64,000 nucleotides of DNA from Neodiprion pinetum (Eukaryota > Arthropoda > Insecta > Hymenoptera > Diprionidae). The notes beneath the pieces were generated by a model, which saw only the letters and a program-made list of their open reading frames with translations, had not been told where the DNA came from and did no database searches. The position numbers were made by a program, and so were the translations under genes. Of the stretch, positions 1 through 13,717 are shown one piece after another. Positions within the stretch are counted from its first letter, which is position 1; every line of letters starts with the position of its first letter. The stretch covers positions 35,461,026 through 35,525,025 of the forward strand of contig NC_060234.1 of NCBI RefSeq assembly GCF_021155775.2. Direction: 5' to 3'.

Positions 1-150
1 AAGTCTACGAATTTAGGCACGACATCCGAATGGCTGAATGGGGTCCAGCCGCGGATCGGGCCCCGGGGCATGGCGGCCCAGTTCTCATGCGCGGCGACAA
101 GGTCTTCGCTGCCCTCGGGGCCCGTACATGCGTCGGCCGCCCGATTACAC
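1..150 (-). CDS. Possible partial exon, product unknown
   Basis: On the minus strand this GC-rich stretch is open from about position 150 to the window edge. The reading includes GPEGSEDLVAAHENW and then PRGPIRGWTPFSHSDVV, with codon third positions mostly G or C, which is unlike the AT-rich surroundings. A possible acceptor (TGCACAG) lies just upstream but has a weak pyrimidine tract. I do not recognise the protein. It shows no aquaporin signature, so it is not an obvious downstream exon of the Drip-like gene. A chance open frame in a GC-rich patch is the main alternative. Confidence 0.2.
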
Positions 151-2330
151 AACCTCTCTTTTCACTGTGCAGGGTATATTACCTTATTACCTACGCTCCG
201 TATGCTCCGTACTCGTCTCGCTCATTCACTCAACCGCACCGCCGTCGACCGACTCCGGCTGTAACACAGCTGGATAGCGCAGGATGGGGATGGTTTTTAA
301 TTAAAAACCAAATCATAGTCGCTGATGATTACGGTTTCGCGTTGTATGCAACATTTTTCGCACTGTCACTTTTTCGTTCGGTGACGATTGCAGTTGCAGG
401 AACGGAGATCAAGACGTTGAGTTCTTGACTGGAGTTGTTAAAATCTGACTCCTAACGACAGGAAAGTTTCATGGATTTCTTTTCCTTTCTTTTTTTTCTC
501 AATTTTGTATATAAGTAACAAAATTAAAGCAAATTAACGGCAGATCGTGTATCGTTCGTTATGGAAATCAAAAAATATCGAAAAATTTGTTTGAAATACT
601 CTGCTTTATGCACTTGTGGATAAAATAGCAGGTTTTTTTTCTACATCAAACTTTCCCGTTATGCTGCAGTCGTTGCTTCGAAAATTTAACGCCTTGGTGT
701 GGCCGTTACATTTCGAGGCGACTTGAAATTTGAGATGCTTGAAAGAATCGAGGAGTAAGAGATCGTCAGCTCTTTCGCGTACTTTACAGTGTTGATGTAT
801 AATTGATGATTCGTTCATCATCTTTGTCTTCACGGATTGCACGACGACTTTGTCTCTATCACTCCAGATACGATACATGCAAGATTTAACGAGAGTTTAA
901 TTGATCGGAGTCATTCGAATGACGGGGATTGTCCTAGGTTCACAGACGATCTCAAAATGGTTGATTTAGCTTCGTAAATCTCAATTAATTTTTGCATTGT
1001 ATATGAGTGTCAGGGTGTCCCATATTTCGAGTGTTGACAAATAAAATATATATATATTTAGAACGTGTCCGAAATGCTGTATTTTAAACGGGGAAATCCA
1101 CCATGTTGTCGACACGAGGTAGAATTGAGATAAAAATCTGAAAAAATGAGGCAATTATTTTTGAATCACGTTAAATTGATTTGTGGGGTATGCTTGAAAA
1201 ATTTTGTCAACACCCGAAATATGGGAGAGTGGAACAGCCTAATGAGTGTGTATTCCGAAAATATATTCATAATTATGATGTTTTTGTGTCGTCTATTGTA
1301 TAGGTTGAGAGATGGTCTCGTCGAATGTGAAAGAGTTTTATGGGTCCATATGTCTACCGGAGGGTCATGCATGGATTGCCAAAAGTGTAATCTGATTCTA
1401 ACGCAACGGTGATTGCAGCGTACGAACGATTTCTAAATTACGAAGGTAAAGGTACACCGAAAGTGTGGTTACGGTATAACGGGATCAAATCAACAATCCA
1501 AACAACAACCCAATCTCCGGTATTGAGATCATACGATTAATAAGTGGGGCTGGTTAGTCGTCGTCGATTCGGTTCACCGCTTGTAAGAATCAAAGAAGAA
1601 TCGAATCAAAAAGTATAAAAAAAAAAAAGCAAAAGGACAACAGAATAAGCGAGAAAACTTGATGGCTGTTAATTGGCACAGCTCGGAAATTAGCGCGCAC
1701 CTGCAGTATTGCAACAAAGTTTCGAGCATGAAAAACAGGATGCATCGTACAGTCCACAACGGTATAATAAAAGTGTAAAGAACGTTTTTACGAAGACAAT
1801 CTCCGTCATCGCACGAACCGCGGCCGAAACCCCCCCGAGGCAAAAGAAAAAAAGAAAAAAGCGTTTCCCCATACCCGGAGGGCAGCATAGATCTGGGGTC
1901 TGTTTCCTAACGCTTATATGTTGCAGCTGCAGCCCGAGGTCACACCTGATCCTCAATGGCGTTGTTCGTCTCGCGATCATCTCGACGGGCGATATTAAAA
2001 AAACCGGATAAGGACAATACGACGTCGGACGTCTTTCACACTGGGTGAACCGTGCTTTCATGTTAGTCAAATGCAAGTTCCGTCACACGCAGTTGCTTAT
2101 CTATACGCATCGGGTGTAGTTTATGGTCATCGTTGTAAATGATACGCGGAGTAACTGTTAAAAAAAAAGTAGACATAAACGGCATATCGAAGAAAACTCA
2201 TTAAATTCGGTTCAAATGTATAACGGACACGATTGTCGAACGAACCTGCACGTGTACTGCTCCCCGTGGGCAGCAGGCACCATAGTAGGGACTATAACAG
2301 AATCCCCTGCGCGGTATTGTGCAACGGCAA
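151..2330. other. No gene seen; presumed Drip intron
   Basis: AT-rich DNA with short overlapping open frames on both strands and no coding bias that I can see. It would lie in the large intron following the Drip-like exon at 10,510, if the rest of that gene continues past the left edge. Confidence 0.4.
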
Positions 2331-2700
2331 AAGATCATTGTCCCGTGTCGCGTGGCGTCGCGAATCGCTCGACGCTTCGCCTTCGCGCATGCGCAGTGGT
2401 TGTCTGTCCGTGCCCCTACCAGCCAGAGCACTCGGATGACTCGGGGCTGTGGGTCGGTCGGCGGGCCCTCGGGGCACAAAACTGCGCGCAGACGTCGTAG
2501 CTAGAAAGGATCTCTTGGTCGCGTTGTTGCACGGTGTCCGCTCTCTTAGCGTCAGCGTCAGCTTCAGCATCAGCAGTCGCGATCTCTTCGAGATCCCGAA
2601 TTATAATATGCTGTGGGATATCTGCCTACCTCTATAAATAGCCGCGCAACACCTATGCGAGGATGACGTCATAAGTCGGGTGGGTGTCGAGCTGAAAAGT
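2331..2700 (+). promoter_or_regulatory. Promoter-like GC-rich block with TATA box and CRE
   Basis: A GC-rich block about 300 bp long ends at a consensus TATA box, TATAAATA, at 2633-2640. A perfect palindromic CRE, TGACGTCA, lies at 2664-2671, close to where transcription would start. The orientation of the TATA box points to the plus strand. No coding exon could be tied to it, so any product would be a leader exon or a non-coding RNA. The motifs are seen directly; promoter activity is inferred. Confidence 0.35.
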
Positions 2701-2711
2701 GCAAGTCGTTG

Positions 2712-2752
2712 CGGAGGAGGAGGAGGAGGAGGAGGAGAAGAAGAAGAAGATG
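2712..2752. repeat. Purine microsatellite (GGA)n/(GAA)n
   Basis: A run of GGA triplets passes into GAA triplets. All listed open frames across it are low-complexity translations. Confidence 0.85.
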
Positions 2753-4570
2753 AAGAACGGATAATTATTAGGTACAGGGGTGGGTATTCAGGAGGGGGAT
2801 GTTTAATCGTACGAACCGAGGTGCGACTCGTCGAATTTAAGCGGGCAGGGGTGTGTTTTGTGGCGTAAGATTGCGACGAGGACGAGACGGGTAATCCGTG
2901 CCGTTTCGAATCAAGCCCGCGATTCTTCTTCGCGGACGCGTTGACGCGGGAACTCATTTGAATATTTGAATAATAATACGCGTACATACGCCCAGGCAAT
3001 TCGTAACACAAGCATTAGCCAATTTAAACCTGTAGCAATACCGGGCCCGATGCGACATGTACGTAAGAACAGTACCTGTAACTCTTGCTGCAATGCATAT
3101 ATTGTCAAATGACAATAACCCGGGTATTGTGTGATCTTGTACGCATGAATATGTGCATTATATGTATACCTATGTATATCTACACAACGCTGTTATATCT
3201 GTTTATTACATACGGGGCTATGAATCATTCCAAATGCGTTATTTCTTTTGTTTTCGATGTTTGTTTTTTTTTTTTTTTTTCTCTTTGCAACACACCATTT
3301 GTAATTTCTCTTCTTTTCTTTTTTCAAGTATAATAATTGACTGCCCACGTTGAATATCAATCGAGAGTGAAACAAATTAGGATTAGTCATCAATATGAAT
3401 ACGGTGTATAGTCGTTTTGTCAATATGTCATAATGTAGAAATTATAATCTGTCAAGGATTGCCTTTCGTCTAGAAAACACATCAGAAGCGCCCTCTTTGT
3501 CACGCCTGCTTTCAATCACGTAAGTCTGGGCTACTGTGTATAACGTTATATGCTTAACGTAACAGTCTAATATAATTTCATTTCTGCGGCAAATCGTGCG
3601 AAAGAAAACCGTATTCAAATGATTTTTATAAATTCTCGACACTCACTCCGGTCATTTATAACGTCACTTTTCCATGTTTGATAATTTTTATTATGTGCGA
3701 TGATTTCAATTTGCGATGTAATATCATTCTTACGATTAGCAACTGCAGCCTCGTGGAAAAAACTATTGAGATCAAATACGAATTCATAGGCAACAGCGGA
3801 GCAACGGTCAAATACAAATGTATCTGATCACGGATTAGAAACACGAGTGACTCAAAATTCCGAATTTCTTAACCCAAAATAGAAAAACTATCACGAATTT
3901 GAATATCACAGAGACGATTCATGGTCTAGTATTTGAAAGTGTCAAAGATGCACGTGCTCGTTCAATAATTATTACAATCAATTGTGTACCCAGACACTAA
4001 ATCCCCAACTAAGGCATGCGCAATGACGACTTCAAAATATGATAACAATAGAAAAATTGGCATAGAATTCAACCAACGTCGTGGTCAATTGAGCGTACAA
4101 CGACTGTACGGGAAAGAAAAGACTGCATGAATTATCCAATAACAATCATGGAACTGAGAAAAGTATTACGAGATTGCTCGTTAAGCCAGCGAAACAGGAA
4201 AAAAAAAAAACACAAGCGGATCTCCCGATCCCGTTCTATATTATATGTATCCATAGGCAACGTAACGTCCTCCGCGAATATCGCAATCGCGCGTCATTTA
4301 ACGGAGTCAAATGTCAATTAACCGGTGTGATCCGGTGCACCGGATGATATAGTCATGCATGGTGACAGGATAGCGGTTACGAGGATTGAATTAGTGGTAA
4401 AAATCCAGCGAGGAGGTAGCTGCCGGTGTGGAAGTTGCGTTAAGCAGGGGCGGAGGGAGGAAGTGGGGTGCTGGTGGGAGGGGGAAGGTATTGCACGAGT
4501 CAGTAGGTTGTCAGAGCCTCCGGGGCAGAATTGCACCATCTCGACAGTTAGACCCCTTGGGCGAACCGTC
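2753..4570. other. No gene seen
   Basis: AT-rich sequence with a poly(T) run near 3266 and short frames only. Presumed intron of the Drip-like gene. Confidence 0.4.
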
Positions 4571-4805
4571 GGCCTTATTTACCCTACCCAGCCCACCTAG
4601 CCTAACCCAACGTAACGTAAATCAGCCCAACCTAACGTCGAATTCGCGCTACGGCGTGCGTATGAGGCCCAGCCCAACCTAACGTAACGCAGCGCGACGT
4701 AACGTTGGATTAACGAAACGCAACGTAAGGTTAACGTAACGCAACTAATACGAACGAATGACGGACCAACGGAGCGTAGGTAGGCAAGGTAGGTAGGTAA
4801 GGCCC
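4571..4805. repeat. Degenerate CCTAAC/AACGTAACG repeat tract
   Basis: Over about 230 bp the plus strand repeats variants of CCTAACC, CCCAACCTAACG and AACGTAACGCAACG, ending in GGTAGGTAGGTAAGG. The CCTAAC words resemble the insect telomeric complement CCTAA, but the tract is too irregular to be a true telomere array. It is best described as a diverged short tandem repeat. Confidence 0.6.
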
Positions 4806-6045
4806 GATGCCTGGAGGACCACCGAGGTCTGCATTACTCATCGCAGGTGAACGAGAGTCTCGACCGTGACACGTGACGATGCGAAGATGTGTATAAATAT
4901 GTATATTTCTCCGTGGGAGAGGAGTAAATATATATAATAATAAGAATATTCACAGAGATTGTAATTAGCGCGATCAATGATGTTTCTTTTTTCATCGGTT
5001 GGACGATGAAGAACAAAAAAAAAATCAATTATAAATTGGCCGACACCGACGACTGATAGTATCTCTTACGTAACGCGTCTGGAAGAAGATTCACATTATC
5101 GCATTTATGTAATAGGTATATTTTTCACGTTATTGTTGAATATCCATACGTTGTATATCGATGTATAACTGTAAAATTTTACATCTCCGGACGGAGGAAT
5201 ATTTTTTCAACCACGTCGGTAGCTTTCTTTCCCTCTTCAATGTATAAAACTTGGATTATTAATTGACGTAAGAATTTTTTAAAATTATTTTCATTCTAAG
5301 AGATCAAAGTAAACGAAAAGGAGTACATCAGTTTTTTTTTACCTCGAATATTGTCTGGCGTTTCGCGATGTCCGCCTAATGGTTATGAGAAATTTATTGC
5401 ACCTATTACAGTAATTATTTTTACGACCGCAGCCGACACCTGAGCCGTATAAATTCACGAAAGTTCAAATCCAAAGTTAACGGCAACAACCGATCATCTT
5501 AAAAATTATAAGGAAACTCTTTTTAACCGTCATATTTTATCACAGAATTATTGTCAATGTCAGTGCGAGATAGTTTTTTGATAAATTTCATGAAGATGTT
5601 AAAATTATATGCGTTCCAATTAATTATTTCGAAATCCCAGTCATCCGTTCTATGACTCAACATCTCTAAGGCATACGTAAGATTGTTCCTGGTAAAATAA
5701 TTCATATTCGAAAACGGGGGAAAAAAACACTGATTCACCTCTCAAATGCGATAAAATTGAACGAATTCGAACGAATGCGTTTATCGGATGGTGTTGAGAT
5801 AAAATTGATAAAAATTGTTCAATTCTTTTTTTGTCTACTATTATTTATTTTTTCGAAATCCCCCACAACCTTCGCAAGCTCCCTAAATCTGTTTCGCCGT
5901 TTAAGAACGCAGCTTCGTTGATCGACGCCGTGCTTTGCGACTTCGAGGTCCGGATTTAAACCGGGAGGTTTCGCGGTTCGCCTTCAGCGATGAAATGCTT
6001 TTGATCCGGCGCTCTCCGTTTCTCCGATTCCGTTTGCTCTCGCCG

Positions 6046-6091
6046 CCTCTCTCTCCCTCTCTTTCTCTCTCTTTCTCTCTCTTTCTCTCTG
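6046..6091. repeat. Pyrimidine microsatellite (CTCT/TTTCTC)n
   Basis: Tandem CTCTCTTT words. Source of long spurious frames on both strands. Confidence 0.9.
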
Positions 6092-7109
6092 CACCGTATT
6101 TCCGAAGCAATCGTTCGGATCAGGTGTGTGCGAACGACTCGGCGACCGGTAACTCCGGCTGAAAGTGAGTTGATTTCGAGTGCAGAGAGACAGACAGACC
6201 CTGTCCCTGTCGAGTTCGCCTTCAGCGTTACGCATGTATGTAATATACAGGTATGTGTGTAATATAGATACACAGTTGCCCCCCTTAGGGAGTCGTCGAA
6301 GAGGGCAACAAACTGCGTGGCGGACACGGACTCGTGTCAAAGTTTCGACGAGGGTGCAAAGAAAGAAGAGAGGCGGAGGGAAAAGGAGGGAAAAAAAATT
6401 GTAAGACTCGAGGGAGAGGGAGAAGGAAAAAGAAAGGAGGAAAACGCGGAAATTCGTCGAGAGCGTCGCGTTTTTTCCCCTGCATCCGCGAAAGATCTTT
6501 GCATCTCGTCGGACGTGCGAGGAAGCTTTATCGGTCCTGCATTTGTAACGACGAAGAGAAACTGGATGATTATTATTGGCCGACACCGGCAGCTCATCGT
6601 CAGTTGCGTAATCGATGATCGAACGCGATGTAATTGATTTGCATGTCGAAGAATATGGAAGGAGGAAACAATCGCGAGAAGAAAAATAGCCGCCTCCGGT
6701 TAATATTAATTTTCTTCTTCTTTTTTTTTTCTTCACCTCGGGGGTCTACCGAACGATCGGTTGCATCCTCGACACCGATCGGCTTAACCCCTCTGGATTT
6801 GAGCCACCGAAAATCGAATCGTAGCTGTATTATACTTGTGAAACTTGCAAGGAGTTAATGTTCAAAGTTGTGAAACGAAACGTGGCACGGAAGACCAAAA
6901 ATAGTATTGGTGCATTATACGAGTAATCGTATGAATATATTACGTACCCACGTGTATGTGAACCGAACCTGCCTATGCTGAAAATAAACGTATTATACAG
7001 ATGGAAGGTATTAAAAAACACTGCTGTATAATAATATTGTCCGTCGGTTCGATGTTCGAGCAATTAGCCCGTTGTTAAAAGCGAAGTAAGTAGCCTTATA
7101 TGTATGTAT

Positions 7110-7153
<44 letters not shown>
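7110..7153. repeat. (CA)n-(TA)n compound microsatellite
   Basis: CA dinucleotides followed directly by TA dinucleotides. Confidence 0.92.
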
Positions 7154-7154
<1 letters not shown>

Positions 7155-10100
7155 TTTATATCTCCGTGAGGACCTCGAACTCCTAATACTATATAAAATA
7201 CAATAATATAGATATGTATTCACATTGTACATGTACTCGGTAAACGAGGTCCATCGGTCCATGTAATAATAGCGATGCTAATAATAAATTGAGTTTAATT
7301 TCGAGGTCGGATTGCGAAAGGATGCGTTCTAAAATCGGGATCTTCCTTCGGACGTGCAATGTTCTACTTTTTTTTTTTTTCTTCCATCTCTGTAGACGTG
7401 AATTATCTAATTTTAAGCTCAAGGCATCTGCAATTTTATTCGCACAGTTGTATGAAATCTCGGATGAATTGGCATTGTGAAGAGGATTACTACCGTATTT
7501 ACCTATTTGAATAACGCGTCTTCGGCGATCTTGAAATCACTCTTGATTCTTAAATAATTGGTGTTATTAACGAGGAAATTTTTAACAGAGGAACTCTGCA
7601 AAAGGATGAAAACGAAATTGCATCCCCGCAGACTACGATCCGAGAACGACTGCAAAATTAGGTTTTACTTGTGTGATAAATTGTCGAGAATCATGATAGT
7701 CCTTGTCAATGCAGGCGAATAAATCTTTTTCGATGAATACAGCAGGCATCAGTTTAAGGATACAAGAAGTTTTGCTCAAAGATATAAGTTGGCGTCGGAT
7801 AAGGATGAGGATATCGCTGTTCCAGAATTTAAAGATTTCGTTTCCAAAATTGATGGGGAAAAAAAAAACAAATACAGTCAATGAATTCGAAATTTTTACA
7901 GAGATCCGAAGTAAGGGTAATGCTAAAAACTTTTGGGATTTTTAATTTCTGTAGACGACTGTCGCATCTCGAGCAAAAGAACCATTCGATTTCGATGCAA
8001 GGATGATTAAGTAGGTACACACCGAATAGACCTTGCCAATAATTCATTTCTTCAATAATTGCGTATGGCGTGTCAATAGACGAAGGCGAAAAAAAAGGAT
8101 TTTTCATGCAGCAAAATCTGTGGTGAAATCCTCTTAACATTCAACACTTTGAAGATATATAATGAGTGGCTAAAAACACCTACGTACAATCATCATCCAG
8201 TAAACTTAGCGAATCCTCGTGACTTTCTGTGTACCCACGATGCATACAACGAGCATTCGGGCACACATACGTTCGCTATTTGTAAGCGCACGTAGTATAC
8301 CTATATGTAGAGGTAAAATACTTACGCACGATGTGTGCAGAGGTAGAAGGTATGTATAATATACGCGGGGCACATAATAAGATTAAACAGAGGCGAGAAG
8401 CCGGTATAACACACTACACAATATTATAGCGCACACAGCTTCTTTGAGGGAGAAACCGAGTGTCGCAATTTATTCGTACATATGACCGAGATGTAGTAAG
8501 CGATAGTATGGGACCATTAGCTTCGGTTACAGATCAATTTTTTTGTTTACTCTCTCGCTTTCGTTTCTTTTTTTTTTATTTATTTTTTTATTTTTATTTT
8601 TCATTTCAATCTTTCCTTTCTTCCGTTCCCTGTGATTTTTTCCTCCTTCTCTTTCTTTAATTAATACGCGACGCCTTATCCAAGCAGCGGTTGCGTTTTT
8701 ACTTATCTCTTTTTCACTCGGCCACGTGTCACACACCGAGGCTTGAATAAATAACCGTACGAAAGAAGTCCAACTTTTGCATCGCGTATTGTGCTTGCAC
8801 GCTGCATTCCGTTGAGGCAGAATTTGTTTTTTGTTTTTTCGTTTTTGTCAAATATCTTATATACCCGCCTCGCGACATCAATCAAACGTTCTTTATCATT
8901 CGCTATTTAAGGCATCGTCCGATGTATACAGGTATATTATATACTCGTGCGTAAATCGTTGTATAATTATTATATAGCCGACATTACGTTGCACGCGAAA
9001 TTTCATACGAGTCTCTTCGTTAACCCGAGTCAATTCAACTCTGGCAACCAAGGGCACGGTAAACTTTTTCTTTTTCTCCCTCCCCGTGTAATAATAACGT
9101 ACACGCCTTCGCGTGATGTTTTTTTCATCCTGTGTATTATCTCACGGCTTTTAATATGCAAGCGTATTTTAAGTGTGGCCATATAATTATAAGTCGATAC
9201 ACTATTGAAGTCGAACAGGCGCGGTGCTTTTATTACTTGTTAGCCGTATACCTACCCTCAATTGATATTACCTACGTACACTCGTGTTACATGAATTTCG
9301 AAATTGAAATCTCCGCCCGAGTAATAATCCGTTGTACAATTAGTCGTTAAATAACAATAAAAAATCCTCGCGGTAATCGAGGCTGCTGCAAGCGTGATTG
9401 AAAACAATAATCTTTCCATTATTGTTCAAAAGTTACGACGAACTCGACGTAGATATACATACATACATACATACATATTATTTTATATACTTTTTAACGT
9501 AAAAAAATGAAGTCAAGTACGGATTCTAATACAGGCCACGACCAATTTCATCGATATTTCATGCCAACTCTCCGTCGCTGCTTATAATTTGACGCAGAAA
9601 ATGTGAATCAATGTTTCAAACACACCTGTTTTCCATTCTCGTCTCGAGAACTAATCAAACGACTCGAGATCAAAGTTTGCCCGCAGCACGAGCGAGTTTG
9701 GTAAACGAAATCTCTTATGAAAACGTTTGAATAATGACATTCAATCTGCGACGGAGGCCCTCTAAATACATGCTACGGGCATCGGCGTGTAACTGGTTCC
9801 AGAGTTAATTAGTAAGCGATCGTTGCCAAGCCGCTGCACGTACGAATGACTTGGTAATTATATCGATTATTGATAAAGAGGCTGGCCGGAGTTTCGTGTC
9901 GTGGATTAAATCTGTGAGAAATAACAAAGATCTGGTGGCTGGTGGCCGGACGAGTCGAATGAATGAACCCTTTCCCACTCCGCGAGTCAAACGCACGTCA
10001 CGAGCACGTGTCCGAACGGAATGAGGTGGGAAAAAATTGTAACACTTTTTTCACACCGTAGATTTGTATAAATCGGTAATGAATGACCGAGTTGAAATGA

Positions 10101-10509
10101 AACGTCGCGTTGCTTCCCGACTTACGATTAGTTTCTTTTTCTAGAAATTATACTTGACGAATTTGTACCGACAAAAATTTCCACTTATGGTTATCGCACA
10201 CAGTCGTTGAGTGTTTTTACTTTTCACTGTAATCGAAAAATGTTCTACCGGCTTCAAAACGGTAATGAATTTCGTACGACAAGCTGAAACTAGAGAGTCT
10301 CGTTTCAGTCGCTGTTCTTTCCGATTGTGTTCATCTGCACGATACTTATTCGGCTGAGCAAACAGATTCAACATTTGAATAATCAGAAAATGTTGATCTA
10401 AACAAATTCGACAGTGTTTAAACCGTTATTACAACGATACGTGGTTTACCAAAATGTCCTAGTAATTATAGGTATAAATCTGCGAATAACTTTTGTGTTT
10501 CTGGCTCAC

Positions 10510-10703
10510 CTGTGCTAGAGTCGCAACGGTCAGACCGAACGTGAAGGCGATTTGAAATACCGTTGGTTTCCCCGTCGTGTCCCATGCGATGCAAGATCCG
10601 CAGCCAATCAGAACCAAGAGCAGCGTACCGAGAAGTTCGGCGATCAGCGATCGCCAAATTCCGATTTTCGTCACCTCGTGCAGGCCTAGAAAAGCCTTGG
10701 CGC
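10510..10703 (-). CDS. Drip: Aquaporin (Drip-like), common exon: helices 1-2
   Basis: This exon encodes the N-terminal third of a six-helix water channel of the MIP family. The reading starts AKAFLGLHEVTK, followed by helix 1 (IWRSLIAELLGTLLLVLIG) and helix 2 (FQIAFTFGLTVATLAQ). The Phe in TFGL occupies the aromatic/arginine filter position of water-selective aquaporins. The helix 2 segment closely resembles insect Drip. The acceptor is TTCACAG just above 10,703; the donor is CAG followed by GTGAGC, below 10,510. The exon is entered in phase 1 and left in phase 0. Both NPA loops are missing from the window, so the gene is truncated at the left edge, with a following intron of more than 10.5 kb. 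Family membership is firm; the Drip rather than Prip assignment rests on this helix pair and the Prip-like neighbour. Confidence 0.93.
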
Positions 10704-13700
10704 CTGTGAACGTGAAGGAGAAGAGGAAAAGAAATTAATTCAATGAACTCCATCGATTCGCAATCAGGCTGAAGTTAGTAACGTTAACGTAACGAAACAA
10801 TTTTGGAATGGATTTGACGGACTTGGCTCTTCAAAAAAAAAGAGTATATTTTCATCATCATGGTTTACTAAATTTTCGACATCGCTAAAGGTACGGAGTA
10901 AGGATTTTTCCCAGCCATGCATCGTTACCGTAACGTTTCTAACTTCATCCACGTGACTCGCTCGATCATTCGTCCTCCGGACGATCTATGGATCCCAATG
11001 CTGCGTGCAGCGATACAGCGATACACGATTTACCGTGAACATGATCGTGAACTATTCCCAAGGTTACGAATATCCCGCAACGCGAGATTCCAGGTACAAT
11101 CTACCGTCGATGCTTCGCGGCTCGGGATTTGTTGATTGTATTGATCGGGACTAATTGCGTTATTATCACTAATGCGCTGATTTCTAATCTCGACGTCTGT
11201 ACGAACTTGTCAACTTTTGTACCTACACACGCGTTTTGACAGGCGGCTGCATTCTCGTCTCTGCTGTACGTTAATTGGGACAATTTTACTCAAAGACCAG
11301 CCGTGCAATCTGCCTCTAACGGTAAATGGATTTCTGCAAATAATAGAATTACACGGTCTGTTACCGTACAACAGTTTAATTTCGATTTTGACGATCCGTC
11401 GAGCTGTGACAGATTTTACGCAACCTCAATATCCTCGCCGTTTTAACATTCATTCAACTCTACGACTTTATTCCTTTTGCAAGCGACTGACCTGCGCAAA
11501 TAAAAAAAATATACATATATATTTCTTTTTCAGAACGTACGCGCCACTGTTGCTGTTGCAGCCTCGATTTCGCAACGATTTGAATCTGACGCCGTCACAG
11601 CTGAGAAGATTAATTTAATTATATCACCGACATCCATTTAACTTGAGAAATTAATCTCAAGATATGTAAGATAATTACAATTCCAAAATATCGCCAACAT
11701 ATAACGGTGTACCTGTAATATTAATTTGTTCAACAATGAGCTATCGGCCTTATGATTTTGCAATAATTTCACTGTGCGCTCGGCCAAGTTTTTTTATTTT
11801 ATTTTTCATCTTTCTTTTTAAACACTTCTTGCGGTTTCGCGCGTCGCGTACAAAGTTCCTTTGCATAGGAATATTTTTAATCAAGTTGATGGACGGAACC
11901 ATTGACGTACCTGTCGGTTATTTCAACTGCAAAGCCTCCGCAGCGTCTCTCTAGCACGAAATGCAACGAAGGAAAAAACAACTGGTCACGATCCGATCGA
12001 GGTAATGATGATTATAATGATAGCAATAATGACAATTGCAGTGTGATTGGAAAAAGTAACCGTAACTATAATGGGAATGACGATCCGAAAGAGGTAAATG
12101 AACTATTTTAATAAACATCGGAATACATGCTCGCACCCTATAAATATATAAATTATAAACATGTTATTCATCGGCTGTACATTGCGTTTTGTTTTTTCTT
12201 CCACCGCTTTCAACCTTGTTTTAATCGTTTTTGTTTTCACTCTGGTTGATGATACGATTACATGCAAATAAAAAAATAACAAGACGACCTGAGATTCCTG
12301 AGTTAGTTTTTTTTTTTTTTGTTTTTTCTTCCGCAATACTACGACGTTTTGTTTTCATTTTACACCTTGTCGAAGTTGTATTTGAAGAAAATTGTCGGGG
12401 TAAAATCTTTTCGGATCGAATCAGAAGAGCGAATAACGTAGGAAAAGAAATATACAATTCTATGAAATGAGCATAGCAAGTGATTGTAAAGATTTCGGCA
12501 ACAGTGAGATCTGGTCGAGGGTAATTTTTGCAAGATGTAAATAACAATTTTCAACTACAGCAATAGCGCGTCACGCGAAACGCAGACGAGTGTTTTCAAT
12601 CGCACTTTCGCACTTTTCGATTTAAGTTTAGGTACATCGACGTCGCTTCCCGGCAAAAACTTGAACCTTATTTTTTGGAATGAGATCGCTGACATCAACA
12701 ACGACGAACACCGCACACTTTTGCATTATTCACTGGATATATACAGATAAACTTGTCGAGTCAAACCTGATTTCGAGTTGACATTCATGCGGGGTAAATT
12801 AATCCATTGGACATTTTGGTACAGTGTCGTAAATTCGTGTTTAATGACAATTATTGAGAACCTGTTTCAATTGCTTTGGGATTATTTGACAAAACATAGG
12901 TCAGCAGTCGGAGGGAAAATGTCGATGATATATTTTCCAATTTACGCAAAATGAAAACAAGTTTGTCAGGGAAAATGTTAAAAACATTGCATGTTTTGAT
13001 CTATACACTCAGGAATTTATACGCGAGGAGTTAAATGGCTTTGAATTCTGTTTCGATGGTTCGTGCAGATATAAAACACGCTCGAATAACGTTATTGTCT
13101 CTGTCCCCGAAGCATTTTTGTTAATCGGAATTTATTATCTCCATTTCCCCACCGATTTTCGGTATGTGAAACTGGCAATTAGCTGTATTGCGTTTATAAT
13201 ATTCGAGAGGAAAAAAAAAAAAATTCCATTAAACCCTTTCACGTACCGATAGCGATGTATGAAATTTGACTCAACGCCGTTTGATTCTGGTGATGTCAAG
13301 TGGTTGACAAATCAGTCATTCGTTAAATTGAATGGAATGAGAAAACAAGGCGGTCGATTTTTGAAATTTTACCCCGAGTGATAAAATGAAGTGAAGATTA
13401 ACTTGGGCTATATACCGCAGGTATAATAACAGAATTCTTAACGCGCAGGTAAAGGTGTTAAGTGCAACCGACAGCACGTGTTCGATAATGTGTATTTGGT
13501 ACTTGTTAGTGTGGAAAAACACGTCGAAATATCACCTTTCAATTTTCCGACTTCTGTACAAATCCGTGCTTAATAACAGCTGCAGTTTTAGCTCGAAGCT
13601 AACTTAAAGTTAGATAACGAGGAGCGAGGACATCGCGAAGAGTGTCTAACAACCAAGAGAACTGAACCGTTTGAAAACGACGCGATAAATAACGGTGAAA

Positions 13701-13717
13701 ATAAAATTCGAACATAC
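10704..13717 (-). other. Drip intron between proximal first exon and common exon
   Basis: AT-rich intron with poly(T) and poly(A) runs and no second coding signal. Short frames here have no coding character. Confidence 0.7.

Larger units (their letters stand above)
4806..10509. other. No gene seen; presumed Drip intron with microsatellites
   Basis: A pyrimidine repeat (CTCT/TTTCTC) lies at about 6046-6091, a (CA)n-(TA)n tract at about 7110-7153 and a (CATA)n tract at about 9459-9478. The 250-residue minus frame at 5984-6736 is an artefact of the pyrimidine repeats. I searched the minus strand for codings of GHxSG and HxNPAVT and found none, so the next Drip exon is not here. Confidence 0.5.

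Noticed and set aside
5984..6736. 250-codon minus-strand open frame
   Set aside because: It runs through pyrimidine microsatellites and yields Ser/Leu/Arg/Lys low-complexity sequence; several other frames in the same stretch are also open.
1..10509. Search for the NPA-bearing exons of the Drip-like gene
   Set aside because: No minus-strand coding for GHxSG or HxNPAVT was found, so the missing exons are taken to lie outside the window.
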